Positions 27,194 through 36,511 of a DNA stretch of 64,000 bases are shown piece after piece. A program made the position numbers and the translations under genes. Within the stretch, counting starts at the first letter, position 1. Each line of letters opens with the position of its first letter. Origin of the DNA: JBEKUY01 sp049514555 (GTDB lineage: Bacteria; Acidobacteriota; Terriglobia; Acidiferrales; UBA7541); assembly GCA_049514555.1 (NCBI GenBank), contig JBEKUY010000003.1:62001-126000 (forward strand). The letters are read 5' to 3'. The notes under the pieces are model-generated. The model was not told the origin of the DNA, searched no databases, and saw nothing but the letters and a program-made list of their open reading frames with translations.

Positions 27194-27838
27194 TCAAAAT
27201 CCTTGCTCGGTCAACTGGCCAACCGTGAGGCGCGAGACGGCAGGCTGTTTGCGTCCTTCCAGAAGGCTTTCCACATATTTCGCGAGGATATCGCATTCGA
27301 GGTTCACTGCGTCGCCGGGAACGCGGTCGCGCAGATTCGTGTGCGTGTAGGTGAAGGGAATGATGGCGATCTCGGCGACGCTCTCGTGCCAGCCGGCGAC
27401 GGTCAGGCTGATGCCGTCGATGGCGATGGAGCCTTTCATGGCGACGTAGCGGGCGATTTCTTCCGGCACGCGCACTCCCCACCACCAGTTTTCTCCCTCG
27501 GGTCTCAGATGAACGACGCGGCCGATCCCGTCCACGTGTCCTTGGACGAAATGGCCGCCGAATTCCTTGTTCGCGGTCAGCGGGCGCTCGAGATTGACGC
27601 AGGCGCCCGGCTTCAATTCTCCGAAGGATGTGCGGCGAATCGTCTCGCCGGAAAGATCGGCAGAAAAATGCTGGTCATCGCGCGCGACCACGGTCAGGCA
27701 GCAACCATTGACGGCAATGCTGTTCGCGATGGCCAGCGCGGGGGCCAGCTCCGGTGTGCGGATGGTCAAGCGGCCGCCCTCCGGATGAAGGTCGAGCGAT
27801 TCGACGGTGCCGGTCTGCTCAATGATTCCGGTAAACAT
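27194..27838 (-). CDS. ribE: Riboflavin synthase, alpha chain
   Basis: 214 residues. Dismutates 6,7-dimethyl-8-ribityllumazine to riboflavin. The start MFTGIIEQTG and the duplicated lumazine-binding domains ('NSIAVNGCCLTVV' in the first, 'GSIAIDGISLTVA' in the second) are diagnostic. Its start lies 20 bp inside the end of ribD, so the two are translationally coupled. The lumazine synthase gene is not in the window. Confidence 0.97.
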   Translation of the reverse strand: MFTGIIEQTGTVESLDLHPEGGRLTIRTPELAPALAIANSIAVNGCCLTVVARDDQHFSADLSGETIRRTSFGELKPGACVNLERPLTANKEFGGHFVQGHVDGIGRVVHLRPEGENWWWGVRVPEEIARYVAMKGSIAIDGISLTVAGWHESVAEIAIIPFTYTHTNLRDRVPGDAVNLECDILAKYVESLLEGRKQPAVSRLTVGQLTEQGF

Positions 27839-28955
27839 CGTGGAGGTATCCTTCGACGGCGAAGTCGGGGCCGAAACGGTGAAAGGTTACTCCGGAAAGC
27901 GGCGGAATCGAAAGTTTCTTTGCGCGGGCGAAAGGGAGATCGATGTTGGCGGCGAATTTTGGCGCGTAAAAGAGAACCAGCTTGTCCACAATGCCGGCGG
28001 CGAGAGCAGCGCCGTTCAGCGTGCTTCCGGCTTCCAGGAAAACGCTCAGGATGTCGCGCTGGCCGAGCTCGCGAAGCACTGCGCGAAGGCCGGGGCGCCC
28101 GCCGCGCGGGGCGACGCGAAGGACTTCCACCCCGGCACGTTCCAGGCGCCGCGTGCGGGGATGCTTGGCGGGAAGTGCGGTCACAACGAGAAGGTCGTTT
28201 TCGGCGGTCTTGACGAGGTTCGACCCCAGCGGCAGGCGCAAGCGGGAATCGAGGATGACGCGCAAGAGCCGCCTTCGGCGCGGGAGGCCGCTGCGATCGG
28301 TGAGGAGCGGGTCGTCGGCCAGGGCGGCGCCGATGCCGGTGAGAAGCGCGTCCGCGGCGTGACGCATGCGGTGGACCTCGGCGCGCGACTCCTCCGAAGT
28401 GATCCAGTCGAAACTGCTTCGCTGGCCGGATTTCTTGGCAGCCTGGGCCAGCGCGAGCTGGCCATCGAGTGTCAGCGCGGACTTGAGCGTGACGAACGGC
28501 TTTCCCGTGGTGATCCAGCAAGCGAAGGCTTCATTGAGCTTTTTCGCTTCGGCCTCGAGCGCTCCGACCTCGACGGCAATGCCGGCGGCGCGCAGCATCT
28601 CGAAGCCGCGCCCGGCGACGGCCGGGTTGGGATCCTTCATCGCGGCAACAACGCGGCGAATGCCCGCGGCGATGATGGCATCGGTGCAGGGACCGGTGCG
28701 GCCAGTGTGGCAGCAAGGTTCCAGAGTGACGTAGAGCGTGGAGCCGCGCGCGGAACTGCCGGCGGCGCGGATCGCGGCAATCTCGGCGTGGTCGCGGGCG
28801 TCATATTGATGGGAAGCTGCGCCGACGATGCTGCCGTCCACGACGAGGACGGCGCCGACCGCGGGATTCGGGCTCGCGAGGCCCACGCCCTGGCGAGCCA
28901 AGTCCAGGGCGCGCTGCATAAAGCGGGTGTCGTCGGAAGCGATGATTTCAGGCAC
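27819..28955 (-). CDS. ribD: Bifunctional pyrimidine deaminase/reductase RibD
   Basis: 378 residues from GTG 28955, placed 6 bp after the ftsY stop; this gives the family's normal N-terminus, while the open frame upstream is antisense-type. The deaminase domain has HAE (zinc, near 'DHAEIAAIRAAG') and 'TLEPCCHTGRTGPC' as the zinc cysteines. The reductase domain begins near 'KPFVTLKSALTLDG' (about 160). It catalyses steps 2 and 3 of riboflavin synthesis. It is in an operon with ftsY upstream and ribE downstream. Confidence 0.96.
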   Translation of the reverse strand: MPEIIASDDTRFMQRALDLARQGVGLASPNPAVGAVLVVDGSIVGAASHQYDARDHAEIAAIRAAGSSARGSTLYVTLEPCCHTGRTGPCTDAIIAAGIRRVVAAMKDPNPAVAGRGFEMLRAAGIAVEVGALEAEAKKLNEAFACWITTGKPFVTLKSALTLDGQLALAQAAKKSGQRSSFDWITSEESRAEVHRMRHAADALLTGIGAALADDPLLTDRSGLPRRRRLLRVILDSRLRLPLGSNLVKTAENDLLVVTALPAKHPRTRRLERAGVEVLRVAPRGGRPGLRAVLRELGQRDILSVFLEAGSTLNGAALAAGIVDKLVLFYAPKFAANIDLPFARAKKLSIPPLSGVTFHRFGPDFAVEGYLHDVYRNH

Positions 28956-28960
28956 AGGCG

Positions 28961-29932
28961 TCAGTCGAAAAGGGAATTGACAAACGTTTCGGCGTCGAAG
29001 GGCACGAGATCGCCGATCTTTTCGCCAATCCCGACGAAGCGGATGGGCAGGCCAAGTTCGCGGGCGATGGCGATGACGATGCCGCCCTTCGCGGTGCCAT
29101 CGAGCTTGGTGAGGATGATGCCGGTGACGCCGACCGCGGAGGTGAATTCGCGCGCTTGGGCCAGGCCGTTCTGTCCGGTGGTGGCGTCGAGAACCAGGAA
29201 GACATCGTGCGGCGCGCCGGGAACGACCTTCGCCGCGGTGCGCTTCATTTTCTCCAGTTCGGCCATGAGGTTGGACTTCGTGTGCAGGCGTCCTGCCGTG
29301 TCCACAATGACGGCATCGGCCGACCGTGCGCGGCCCGCGACCACGGCATCGTAAACGACGGCGGCGGGATCGGCGCCGGGCCTCTGCTTGATGATCTCGA
29401 CGGCATTGCGCTGTGCCCAGATCTCGAGCTGCTCGATGGCGGCGGCGCGAAACGTGTCGGCGGCGCACAAGATGATGCTGCGGCCGTCCTGGCGGAGGCG
29501 GTGGGCGAGCTTACCGATGCTGGTGGTCTTGCCGGAGCCGTTGACGCCGACGATGAACAAGACGCGAGGGCCGCTCCCATTCGGCGAAAGCGGAGCAGGG
29601 GCGGGCGTTGCGACGGCGCTCTCGGGCCCGGTCAGGATGCGGACGAGCTGAGCCTTGATTTCGGCCTTGAGCTCGGAGGCGTTCGAAAGGCTTTGGCGGC
29701 CGAGCTTCTCGCGCACGGCATCGAGAATCTCGCGTGTTGTGCGGACGCCGACATCTGCGGAGAGAAGCGCCGTCTCGAGCTCGGCGAGCAGGGCGGGGTC
29801 GATGCGGCGCTCGCCGCGGAAAATCTCCTCCACATGCGTGGAAAGAGCCGCGCGGGTCTTGCTGACCGACTCCTTGAGCCGGTCGAGGAGAGAAGGCTCC
29901 TGGTCTTCCTTTTTTCCGAAGAGAGAGAACAT
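28961..29932 (-). CDS. ftsY: Signal recognition particle receptor FtsY
   Basis: 323 residues with a short N-terminal region (no long acidic A domain). The NG domain shows G1 'GVNGSGKTTSIGKLA', G3 'DTAGRLHTKSNLM', G4 'TKLDGTAKGG' and 'GIGEKIGDLVPFD' near the end. It is the membrane receptor for SRP-ribosome complexes in co-translational targeting. The next gene, ribD, starts 6 bp after its stop. Confidence 0.98.
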   Translation of the reverse strand: MFSLFGKKEDQEPSLLDRLKESVSKTRAALSTHVEEIFRGERRIDPALLAELETALLSADVGVRTTREILDAVREKLGRQSLSNASELKAEIKAQLVRILTGPESAVATPAPAPLSPNGSGPRVLFIVGVNGSGKTTSIGKLAHRLRQDGRSIILCAADTFRAAAIEQLEIWAQRNAVEIIKQRPGADPAAVVYDAVVAGRARSADAVIVDTAGRLHTKSNLMAELEKMKRTAAKVVPGAPHDVFLVLDATTGQNGLAQAREFTSAVGVTGIILTKLDGTAKGGIVIAIARELGLPIRFVGIGEKIGDLVPFDAETFVNSLFD

Positions 29933-30007
29933 GGGGGCGTCGAGAGGAATTGTAGCAGAGGAATCGGAGGAGAACAGGGCAGGAAGAAGAACGGTCCCGG
30001 GCCGGGC

Positions 30008-31801
30008 CTAGACCGGGACTTCTACGGCCGTGATGCGCAGGGCGCCCGCTTGCACGGCGGCATCCAGTGCGTCAGTGATCGCGGGATCGAACTTGGTGCC
30101 GGCGAGCCGCTTGATTTGTTCGAGAGCGTATTCGAGTTCCATCGCGCTTTGGTAAGGCCGGTCGGTTGTCATGGCGTCGAGGGTGTCCGCGACGGCGATG
30201 ATGCGGGCCATGACCGGAATCTGGTGGCCCTCCAGACCGTAGGGATAGCCGCGGCCGTCCATGTGCTCGTGATGAAGTTCTATGCCGGGGAGCATCTCCT
30301 TGAGCTGGGCGATCGGGCGCATGATGTTCGCGCCCTTGATGGGGTGCTGCTTCATGAGCGAGAACTCATCCGGCGTGAGGACGCCGGGCTTTTTCAGGAC
30401 GCGGTCGTCAACGCCGATCTTGCCGACGTCGTGGAGCAGCGCGGAGATACGGAGCTTGTCCAGTTCCTCCGGGGAGAGGCCGAGCTCCTTGCCGATGAGC
30501 ATGGAGTACTTGGCGACGCGGCCGGAGTGGCCCCGGGTGTAGGGGTCTTTCTCGTCGATAGCGGCGGCGAGCATGCGGATCGAGCCGATAAAGAGTTCGC
30601 GGTTTTCCTCGGCGGCCTGCTTGAGCCGCTCGATGTACTCCTCGATGTCGCCGGCCATCTTGTTGAACGTCTCGGCGAGTTCGCTGATTTCTGTGGCGCC
30701 GCGGACGGGAGTGCGCTGGTGGAATTCGCCGCGGCTGATCGCGCGGGTGGAAGCGGCAAGATCGCGGACAGGGCTGCTGATGCCGACGGCAAAGAAGTAG
30801 CCGAACACGATGGCTGTGATAATGACGACGACGACGAAGACGAGTGCCTGGCGGTTGAGTTCGTTGACGCCGGCATCTTGCCGGGCCTGATCCAGGCTGC
30901 GTTGGGCGATGATGGCCCAATTGGCTTCGGCCATGGTGCTGTAGGTGCCGATCATCTCGATGGGCTGGTTCTTTTCCGTGACCGTGAATCGCATGGTTTC
31001 GGTCGTGCGGAACTCCTGAGGCAAAGACCGGACCTGGGCGACAATCGGGGAACCCGAACTGAGGTCGGTGCCGGGAAAGACATCCCTTGTGTCGGGATGG
31101 GCGATCACGTGGCCGAGGTGATCCACGACGAAGACGGTGCGGCCACGGACGCTGGTTTCTTGCAGCCGATGCAGGATCGGATCGAGAGAAATGACGGCGG
31201 CGAGCATCCCGGTGAATTCCTCGCCCACTTTGAGAGGTACCGCCACGACGAACGCCGGACGATTGTCCGGCGCCAGAGCCAGCGGATTGCTGCGGAACTG
31301 GATGGACTGCACGCAGTTTACGAAGGCCCGCTGGAGCTCCCGGTTGACAAAGGGGTCCTGGCCAGGACGGAAGTTACCCTGAGAGGCCCCGGTGCCTTTC
31401 CCTGTCTTGCCAACGGCGGTGAGGTACAGGAAGGTGTTGGGATTGCTGGCAACGAAGTTCTCCAGCAGCCGGGTGACCTTGGGCTCGCTGGAAGGGTCTT
31501 CGACGTCCTGAATGAGACCGGTGAGGGCAAGAATCTGGCGCTCGCTGATGAGCTGGTCGGTGAGGTTCTTTTCAAACAGGCTGATTTCGCCGGCCAGGGA
31601 GCGGGTGAGCTCGGTCTGCTGGACGCGCTCGGTGTCCACGAGCTTTTCCTGGCTGAGCTGCAGGACCTGGCGATGATAAAGAGAAATCGGGAGGGCGCTA
31701 ACGAGCAGCAGCGCGCCCAGGACGAGCCAGAGAATGCGGACGCGTCCCGAGCGCATCTGGGCCCAAAGGCTGGAAAAAGAAGGTGCCATGACTCTAGTCA
31801 T
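30008..31801 (-). CDS. Cache/HAMP sensor with HD-GYP cyclic-di-GMP phosphodiesterase domain
   Basis: 597 residues; ATG 31801 or 31789. A membrane segment (ILWLVLGALLLVSALPISLY) precedes a periplasmic dCache-like sensor (about 50-300), a second membrane segment (VFVVVVIITAIVFGYFFAVGI) and a HAMP helix pair ('LAETFNKMAGDIEEYIERLK'). The HD-GYP domain carries 'RGHSGRVAKYSMLIG', HD in 'LLHDVGKIG' and 'HHEHMDGRGYP'. The key metal and GYP residues are intact, so it is predicted to hydrolyse c-di-GMP in response to an extracytoplasmic ligand. Confidence 0.95.
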   Translation of the reverse strand: MTRVMAPSFSSLWAQMRSGRVRILWLVLGALLLVSALPISLYHRQVLQLSQEKLVDTERVQQTELTRSLAGEISLFEKNLTDQLISERQILALTGLIQDVEDPSSEPKVTRLLENFVASNPNTFLYLTAVGKTGKGTGASQGNFRPGQDPFVNRELQRAFVNCVQSIQFRSNPLALAPDNRPAFVVAVPLKVGEEFTGMLAAVISLDPILHRLQETSVRGRTVFVVDHLGHVIAHPDTRDVFPGTDLSSGSPIVAQVRSLPQEFRTTETMRFTVTEKNQPIEMIGTYSTMAEANWAIIAQRSLDQARQDAGVNELNRQALVFVVVVIITAIVFGYFFAVGISSPVRDLAASTRAISRGEFHQRTPVRGATEISELAETFNKMAGDIEEYIERLKQAAEENRELFIGSIRMLAAAIDEKDPYTRGHSGRVAKYSMLIGKELGLSPEELDKLRISALLHDVGKIGVDDRVLKKPGVLTPDEFSLMKQHPIKGANIMRPIAQLKEMLPGIELHHEHMDGRGYPYGLEGHQIPVMARIIAVADTLDAMTTDRPYQSAMELEYALEQIKRLAGTKFDPAITDALDAAVQAGALRITAVEVPV

Positions 31802-31885
31802 TCTAGGCCCCCTGGGGCGCCGGGTGGATCTTGAAGCGACCTGCGGTGGCGGATTTGTAACTGGTACCGAGGCCGCCGGGGGAGG

Positions 31886-32890
31886 CTATTCGCGCTTGAG
31901 GGGGCGGTCCATGGTCTCGCGGATGGCTTCGAGGGCGGATTTCTCTTCGTTCAGTATCGCGAAGACCTGGCGGCTGATGGGCATCTCGACGCCGGCGGCG
32001 CGCGCGAGGTCGAAAAGCGCGGTGGCGGTGCCAACGCCTTCGGCGACCTGGCGCATCCCGGCAAGGATCTGGGGAAGACGCCGGCCGCGGCCGAGCTCGA
32101 CCCCGACGAAGCGGTTGCGGCTGAGGGCGCCGGTGCAGGTCAGGACGAGATCGCCCAGCCCGGCGAGCCCGCTGAAAGTCTCGGGGCGTCCGCCAAGGGC
32201 CACGGCCAGCCGCGTCATTTCCGCCAGACCGCGGGTGATCAGCGCGGCGGTGGAGTTCTGGCCCAGACCCACGCCTTCGCAAGCGCCCGCGGCGATCGCA
32301 ATCACGTTTTTCATTGCTCCGGCGAGTTCGACGCCAAGCGGGTCGGAATTCGTGTACAGCCGGAACGTTTTCCCCGCGCATTCCTTCTGCAGAGCGATGG
32401 CCAGCGCGGCGTCCTCAGCGGCGATCACCACGGCAGTGGGGTCGCCGCGAGCGGTTTCCAGGGCGAAGGACGGGCCTGAGAGAACGGAAAAGCGTGGTGA
32501 GAACTTCCCGGCGAGGACCTGAGAGAGCACTTCGCTCATGCGAGCGTGCGTGCTGGGCTCGAGTCCTTTTGTGGCGCTGACAAAAACCGTCTCCGGAACG
32601 AGCGACGGCAGGGCCTGAGTGTAAACGCTACGGGCGTTCGCCGCGGGCATGACGCCGAAGACGATCTGCGCGCCTTCCAGGACTTCGGGCATCGAGTTCG
32701 AGATCTCCACCCCGGCCGGAATGACGAAGCCGGGCAGATAGGTGTCGTTGGAGCGGCGCGCACGCATGGTCTTGGCCAGTGCCGGGTCGTGAACCCACAG
32801 CGAGAGACGATGGGCGGCGCTGCTCCGCGAGAGGACGATCGCCAGGGCTGTGCCCCAGCTGCCACCACCGAGAAGGGCGATCTTTGTCAT
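31886..32890 (-). CDS. gpsA: NAD(P)-dependent glycerol-3-phosphate dehydrogenase
   Basis: 334 residues. The N-terminal dinucleotide motif 'IALLGGGSWGTALAIVLS', 'SATKGLEPST', 'LSGPSFALE' and the catalytic-region 'GAMKNVIAIAAG' are all typical. It makes sn-glycerol-3-phosphate for phospholipid synthesis. It directly follows plsY (10-bp gap), which uses the product as acyl acceptor, so the pair forms the entry to phospholipid synthesis. Confidence 0.97.
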   Translation of the reverse strand: MTKIALLGGGSWGTALAIVLSRSSAAHRLSLWVHDPALAKTMRARRSNDTYLPGFVIPAGVEISNSMPEVLEGAQIVFGVMPAANARSVYTQALPSLVPETVFVSATKGLEPSTHARMSEVLSQVLAGKFSPRFSVLSGPSFALETARGDPTAVVIAAEDAALAIALQKECAGKTFRLYTNSDPLGVELAGAMKNVIAIAAGACEGVGLGQNSTAALITRGLAEMTRLAVALGGRPETFSGLAGLGDLVLTCTGALSRNRFVGVELGRGRRLPQILAGMRQVAEGVGTATALFDLARAAGVEMPISRQVFAILNEEKSALEAIRETMDRPLKRE

Positions 32891-32900
32891 GGATGGCGCC

Positions 32901-33530
32901 TCATTTGGAGCGGCGAAGAGTGAGCTGCGGCTCGGTACCGACGAGTAGCCGCTCGATGTTCCGGCGATGTTTCAGGATGATGAGGACGCTGGCAAGGCTG
33001 ACGCCGAGGGAAACAACGAGTGGCGGCGCATGGGGCGGCGCCCAGAGCAGGTAGACGAGAAGTGGCATAGCGACGCCGGCAGCGATGGAGCCGAGCGATA
33101 CGTAGCGCCAGAATGCCACGACAATGACCCAGAGAAGAATTGCCCAGACGGTTGCTTCCGGGCAGATGAAAAGAAAGACGCCGGCGCCGGTGGCCACACC
33201 TCGTCCGCCACGAAAGCCGAGCCAGACCGGGAACAAGTGCCCCAGGATCACCGCCATGCCGGACACCATGATCCAGACGATGCTGTCGTGGCTGAACCGA
33301 GCAGCCAGCCAGACACTCAGCATGCCTTTGCCCGCGTCGAGAAGCAGCGTGACGAGGCCTTCGCCAACACCCACAACGCGAGTTACGTTCGTGGCCCCGA
33401 TATTGCCGCTGCCGGTTTCGCGGAGATCGTTGCGGCCGCGTAGCTTGGCGATGAGCAGTCCAAAGGGAATCGAGCCGAGAAGATAGGCGGCGATGGGGAG
33501 CCAGGCAAGCCCGAGTGAGCTCACAATCAT
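32901..33530 (-). CDS. plsY: Glycerol-3-phosphate acyltransferase PlsY
   Basis: 209 residues with five or more membrane helices. The PlsY signatures are visible: 'AYLLGSIPFGLLIAK', 'RETGSGNIGATNVTRV', 'GHLFPVWLGFRGGRGVATG'. It transfers acyl from acyl-phosphate to glycerol-3-phosphate at the membrane. It sits between thpR (3-bp gap) and gpsA (10-bp gap). Confidence 0.97.
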   Translation of the reverse strand: MIVSSLGLAWLPIAAYLLGSIPFGLLIAKLRGRNDLRETGSGNIGATNVTRVVGVGEGLVTLLLDAGKGMLSVWLAARFSHDSIVWIMVSGMAVILGHLFPVWLGFRGGRGVATGAGVFLFICPEATVWAILLWVIVVAFWRYVSLGSIAAGVAMPLLVYLLWAPPHAPPLVVSLGVSLASVLIILKHRRNIERLLVGTEPQLTLRRSK

Positions 33531-33533
33531 CGG

Positions 33534-34106
33534 TTACTCACCTTGGGCCCGCAGCGGGGCAAAGGAAAACGTAGCCAGGCGAGTGTACTGGGCTCCGCCC
33601 GGCTTCAAACGGCTCTCCATGAGATGAAACTCGGAAGTGGTCGCGCTGCCGAATTCCTTGTCAAGGAGCGGGGCCACGGCTTCGAGAAGCTCGGGCGCGG
33701 GGCGCGGCTCGGGAAAACGCGCGAGCGTGAGATGCGGCGTGAATGGCCGCGACTCGCGCGGAATGCCGAGAGGCGCGAGGGCCGCTTCGATGGAGGCGGC
33801 CAGGGGAGCGAAGTTCTCACTCGCGTCCATGCCGGCCCAGAAGACGCGAGGGCGCCGGTCGTTGGGGAAGAAGCCGAGGCCGCGGAAGCGGATGCTCACC
33901 GCAGCGTCGAGCCGCATGGCGGAGAGTGCGCCACGGATGGGGTCGAGTTGGCCCGGCGGAACTTCCCCGATGAATTTGAGCGTCACGTGAATGTTTTCGG
34001 CGCGCACCCAACGAGCCGCAGGCGCCGCCGGGCGCAGCTTCGCGATCAGTTCAGCCAGCGCGCGGCGCACGTTTTCGGGAACCTCGAGCGCGACGAAGAG
34101 GCGCAA
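33534..34106 (-). CDS. thpR: RNA 2',3'-cyclic phosphodiesterase ThpR (2H family)
   Basis: 190 residues with the two HxT/S motifs of the 2H phosphoesterases: 'IHVTLKFIGEV' (about 45) and 'PHLTLARFPEP' (about 127). The N-terminus MRLFVALEVPENVR is the typical LigT/ThpR start. It opens 2',3'-cyclic phosphate ends of RNA. Gaps of 3 bp to both cinA and plsY place it inside one operon. Confidence 0.93.
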   Translation of the reverse strand: MRLFVALEVPENVRRALAELIAKLRPAAPAARWVRAENIHVTLKFIGEVPPGQLDPIRGALSAMRLDAAVSIRFRGLGFFPNDRRPRVFWAGMDASENFAPLAASIEAALAPLGIPRESRPFTPHLTLARFPEPRPAPELLEAVAPLLDKEFGSATTSEFHLMESRLKPGGAQYTRLATFSFAPLRAQGE

Positions 34107-34109
34107 GAT

Positions 34110-35363
34110 TTAGCCCCGCCCCGCGTTCGGATGGAGAAAATGGCGGCGCACCATGTCGAGAGCGATCTGCGAGGCCTGCCAGCGAATGCTCTCGCGGTCG
34201 CCCACGAAATGCAAGCCGCGTTCTTTGACGCCGCCGGGGTGGGCCAGCGCGATGTGCACGGTGCCGACGGGCTTTTCTTCCGAGCCGCCGCCGGGCCCGG
34301 CGATGCCGGTGATGCCGACGCCTAGCGAACTGCCAGCGCGGCGGCGAATGCCCTCGGCGAGGGTTCGGGCGACTTCGGCGCTGACGGCGCCTTTGGCCTG
34401 GATGATTTCGGCGGGGACATCAACCCAGGCCGACTTGAGCTCGTTGCTGTAGCAGACCACGCCGCCGAGAAAGTAGGAAGAGCTTCCGGCGATACTCGTG
34501 AGGCGCTGGGCGAGAAGGCCGCCAGTGCAGCTCTCGGCGACGGCGATGGTGGCGCCATTGAGAGTGAGGAGACGGGCGACGACTTCATCGAGAGTAATCG
34601 CTTCCGTGGCAAAGATGATCTCGCCGAGAGCAAGCTGAATACGCTCAACGATTTCGTTGAGCAGGGCCTCCGTCCGGTGGGCGTCGTCGGACCACGCGCG
34701 CAAATGGACCTGGATTTCCCCGGGCGAGGCGAGGATGGTGGTCTGGACTTCCGGATAGCGCGTGTAAATGGGATTGATCTGCTGCTCAATGTGGGATTCG
34801 CCCATGCCGGCAATCCGCAATTCGCGGTGGAAGAGGCGCACACCAGACACGCGGCGAGCGAGCCGCGGAGCTACCGCTTCGAGGAACAGGGGCTTCAGCT
34901 CGCGCGGCGGCCCGGGGAGAAGAACGACCACCCGGTCCCCATCTTCGATCCAGAGGCCAGGCGCAGTGCCCCGGGGATTGTCCAGAGGCGTGGCGCCTTC
35001 AGGGACCATGGCCTGACGAACGTTGACCGGGGGCATATCGCGGCCGGACTTGCGAAAACGCTGCTCGATGGCGCGGAGAATCGCGTCGTTTCGGATCAGC
35101 TTGCGGCCGAGCAATTCGGCGAGGGTCTCGCGGGTGAGGTCGTCCTGGGTCGGGCCCAGTCCGCCAGAGGAAATCACCAACTCCACGCGCTCAAGCGCCC
35201 CTCGGAACGCGTCGCGGAGCCCGCTGGCGTCGTCCCCCACGATGGTCTTGCGGAGGACGGGGATGCCGATGCGGTTCAGCTCATCGGTGAGGAAAAGCGA
35301 ATTCGTATCCAGCCGGTCAGGCGTGAGCAGTTCGGACCCGACCGCGATGATCTCAGCTTTCAT
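34110..35363 (-). CDS. cinA: CinA-family protein (ADP-ribose pyrophosphatase/NMN amidohydrolase type)
   Basis: 417 residues. The MoaB/MogA-like N-terminal domain has 'AEIIAVGSELLTPDRLDTNS' and 'SSGGLGPTQDDLTRETLAE'. The C-terminal amidase domain shows 'VAESCTGGLLAQRLTSIAGS' and 'GVGITGIAGPGGGSEEKPVG'. Family members deamidate nicotinamide mononucleotide to recycle pyridine nucleotides and are historically linked to competence. It is the first gene of the cinA-thpR-plsY-gpsA run. Confidence 0.96.
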   Translation of the reverse strand: MKAEIIAVGSELLTPDRLDTNSLFLTDELNRIGIPVLRKTIVGDDASGLRDAFRGALERVELVISSGGLGPTQDDLTRETLAELLGRKLIRNDAILRAIEQRFRKSGRDMPPVNVRQAMVPEGATPLDNPRGTAPGLWIEDGDRVVVLLPGPPRELKPLFLEAVAPRLARRVSGVRLFHRELRIAGMGESHIEQQINPIYTRYPEVQTTILASPGEIQVHLRAWSDDAHRTEALLNEIVERIQLALGEIIFATEAITLDEVVARLLTLNGATIAVAESCTGGLLAQRLTSIAGSSSYFLGGVVCYSNELKSAWVDVPAEIIQAKGAVSAEVARTLAEGIRRRAGSSLGVGITGIAGPGGGSEEKPVGTVHIALAHPGGVKERGLHFVGDRESIRWQASQIALDMVRRHFLHPNAGRG

Positions 35364-35467
35364 CGCGTACTTTTCTACTCGACCGCGAGGAAACGCGCAA
35401 GTGATCGTCGGCGTAGGGCGCTCCGATCGTGTTTAGTGCGAGGCCTGTCCCGTGAGAGCAAGGAGAC

Positions 35468-36511
35468 TCAGCCGAAGAGAGGCAAGCCAGGAACGCCCCA
35501 GTCTACGGAGAAAATGGCGCCGCTCGTTGCCAAAATGCCGCGGCCGCTCGGCAGGAGGGCGAGGCCGACCAAGCCGCCTCCGCTCAGTGCGAGTTCGGCT
35601 TCGCCATCAGGGTTGATGCGGACGACTCCGCGCCGGCCGCCGAGCGAGCCGGTGACGTAGAGGTTCGAGTCGCGGTCGAACGCCAGCCCCTGCGGGCGGC
35701 CAAGTCCGCGGTAAAACGTGAGGACATCGCCACCCTGCGTGATGCGGTAGACGCAATCGAAGCTCGAGATGGTCGGACCAGTGACGTAAAGCTCGCCCGA
35801 GGGGTGAAATGCCAAATGATAGGCGGCGACGGAGGGTTCGAGGGTGGCAAAAACAAAAATCTCGCGTTCGGGGCTGATCTTGAAAATCGTGCCGCTGCGG
35901 TCACCCACGTAGAGATTGCCGTGCTTGTCAAAGGCCAGACCGGTGGCGACGCCCATGCCTTCGACCCATTGTTCGGCGCGGCCCTCCGGCGTGACGCGAT
36001 GGATCGTGCCGTCGTGGCGGCAGGAGACGAAAAGGTTTCCCTCGCGGTCGAGCGCCAGCCCGGTGGGATTGATCAATGTAGTGACGAGCGGCTTCACTGT
36101 GTAGTTCGCGGTGACTTTGTAGAGTGAAACCGGGACGCGCTGGCCGCGCTGCCCGCTGAATGTCACGTAGATGTTTCCCTCGGGGTCTACCGCCGGGTTC
36201 GTGACCGGATGCAGATTGTCGGCCACCTGAACGCCCACGGCGATGGGGAACGGCCCGCTCTCCTGTTGCGCCGCGATCACGCGCACGCTTCCACCCGCGG
36301 CGCCTTCCGGGACGCGGGCGATGAGTCTGTCCTCGGTGCAGAGAAGCAGGTCGGCTTCAGCCTCGCCGAAGCGCACGCAAGGACGCGGTTGGGTGCGCGT
36401 CGAAAATCCAGTGCCATGGATCTGGACTTCGCCGCCGGGGATGGCGGCGGCCGGCGCAACGCGCTCGATACGCGGAACGCCATTCGTGCCCGGTGTGTGC
36501 GTTGGTGGCAT
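35468..36511 (-). CDS. IPT/TIG plus NHL-type beta-propeller protein
   Basis: 347 residues from ATG 36511, which overlaps the pgpA stop by one base (TAATG). An IPT/TIG Ig-like domain (about 10-85, 'APAAAIPGGEVQIHGTGFS') is followed by about six NHL/SMP-30-like blades marked by repeated 'G(L/I)A(F/L)D..GNLYV' segments ('GLALDREGNLFVS', 'GLAFDKHGNLYVG', 'GLAFDRDSNLYVT'). No signal peptide is visible with this start. It is a likely protein- or ligand-binding propeller; its role is unknown. It is translationally coupled to pgpA. Confidence 0.88.
   Translation of the reverse strand: MPPTHTPGTNGVPRIERVAPAAAIPGGEVQIHGTGFSTRTQPRPCVRFGEAEADLLLCTEDRLIARVPEGAAGGSVRVIAAQQESGPFPIAVGVQVADNLHPVTNPAVDPEGNIYVTFSGQRGQRVPVSLYKVTANYTVKPLVTTLINPTGLALDREGNLFVSCRHDGTIHRVTPEGRAEQWVEGMGVATGLAFDKHGNLYVGDRSGTIFKISPEREIFVFATLEPSVAAYHLAFHPSGELYVTGPTISSFDCVYRITQGGDVLTFYRGLGRPQGLAFDRDSNLYVTGSLGGRRGVVRINPDGEAELALSGGGLVGLALLPSGRGILATSGAIFSVDWGVPGLPLFG

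Noticed and set aside
29156..31834. 892-codon plus-strand open frame
   Set aside because: Runs antisense across ftsY and the HD-GYP gene, both of which have clear motifs; composition is typical of antisense GC-rich frames.
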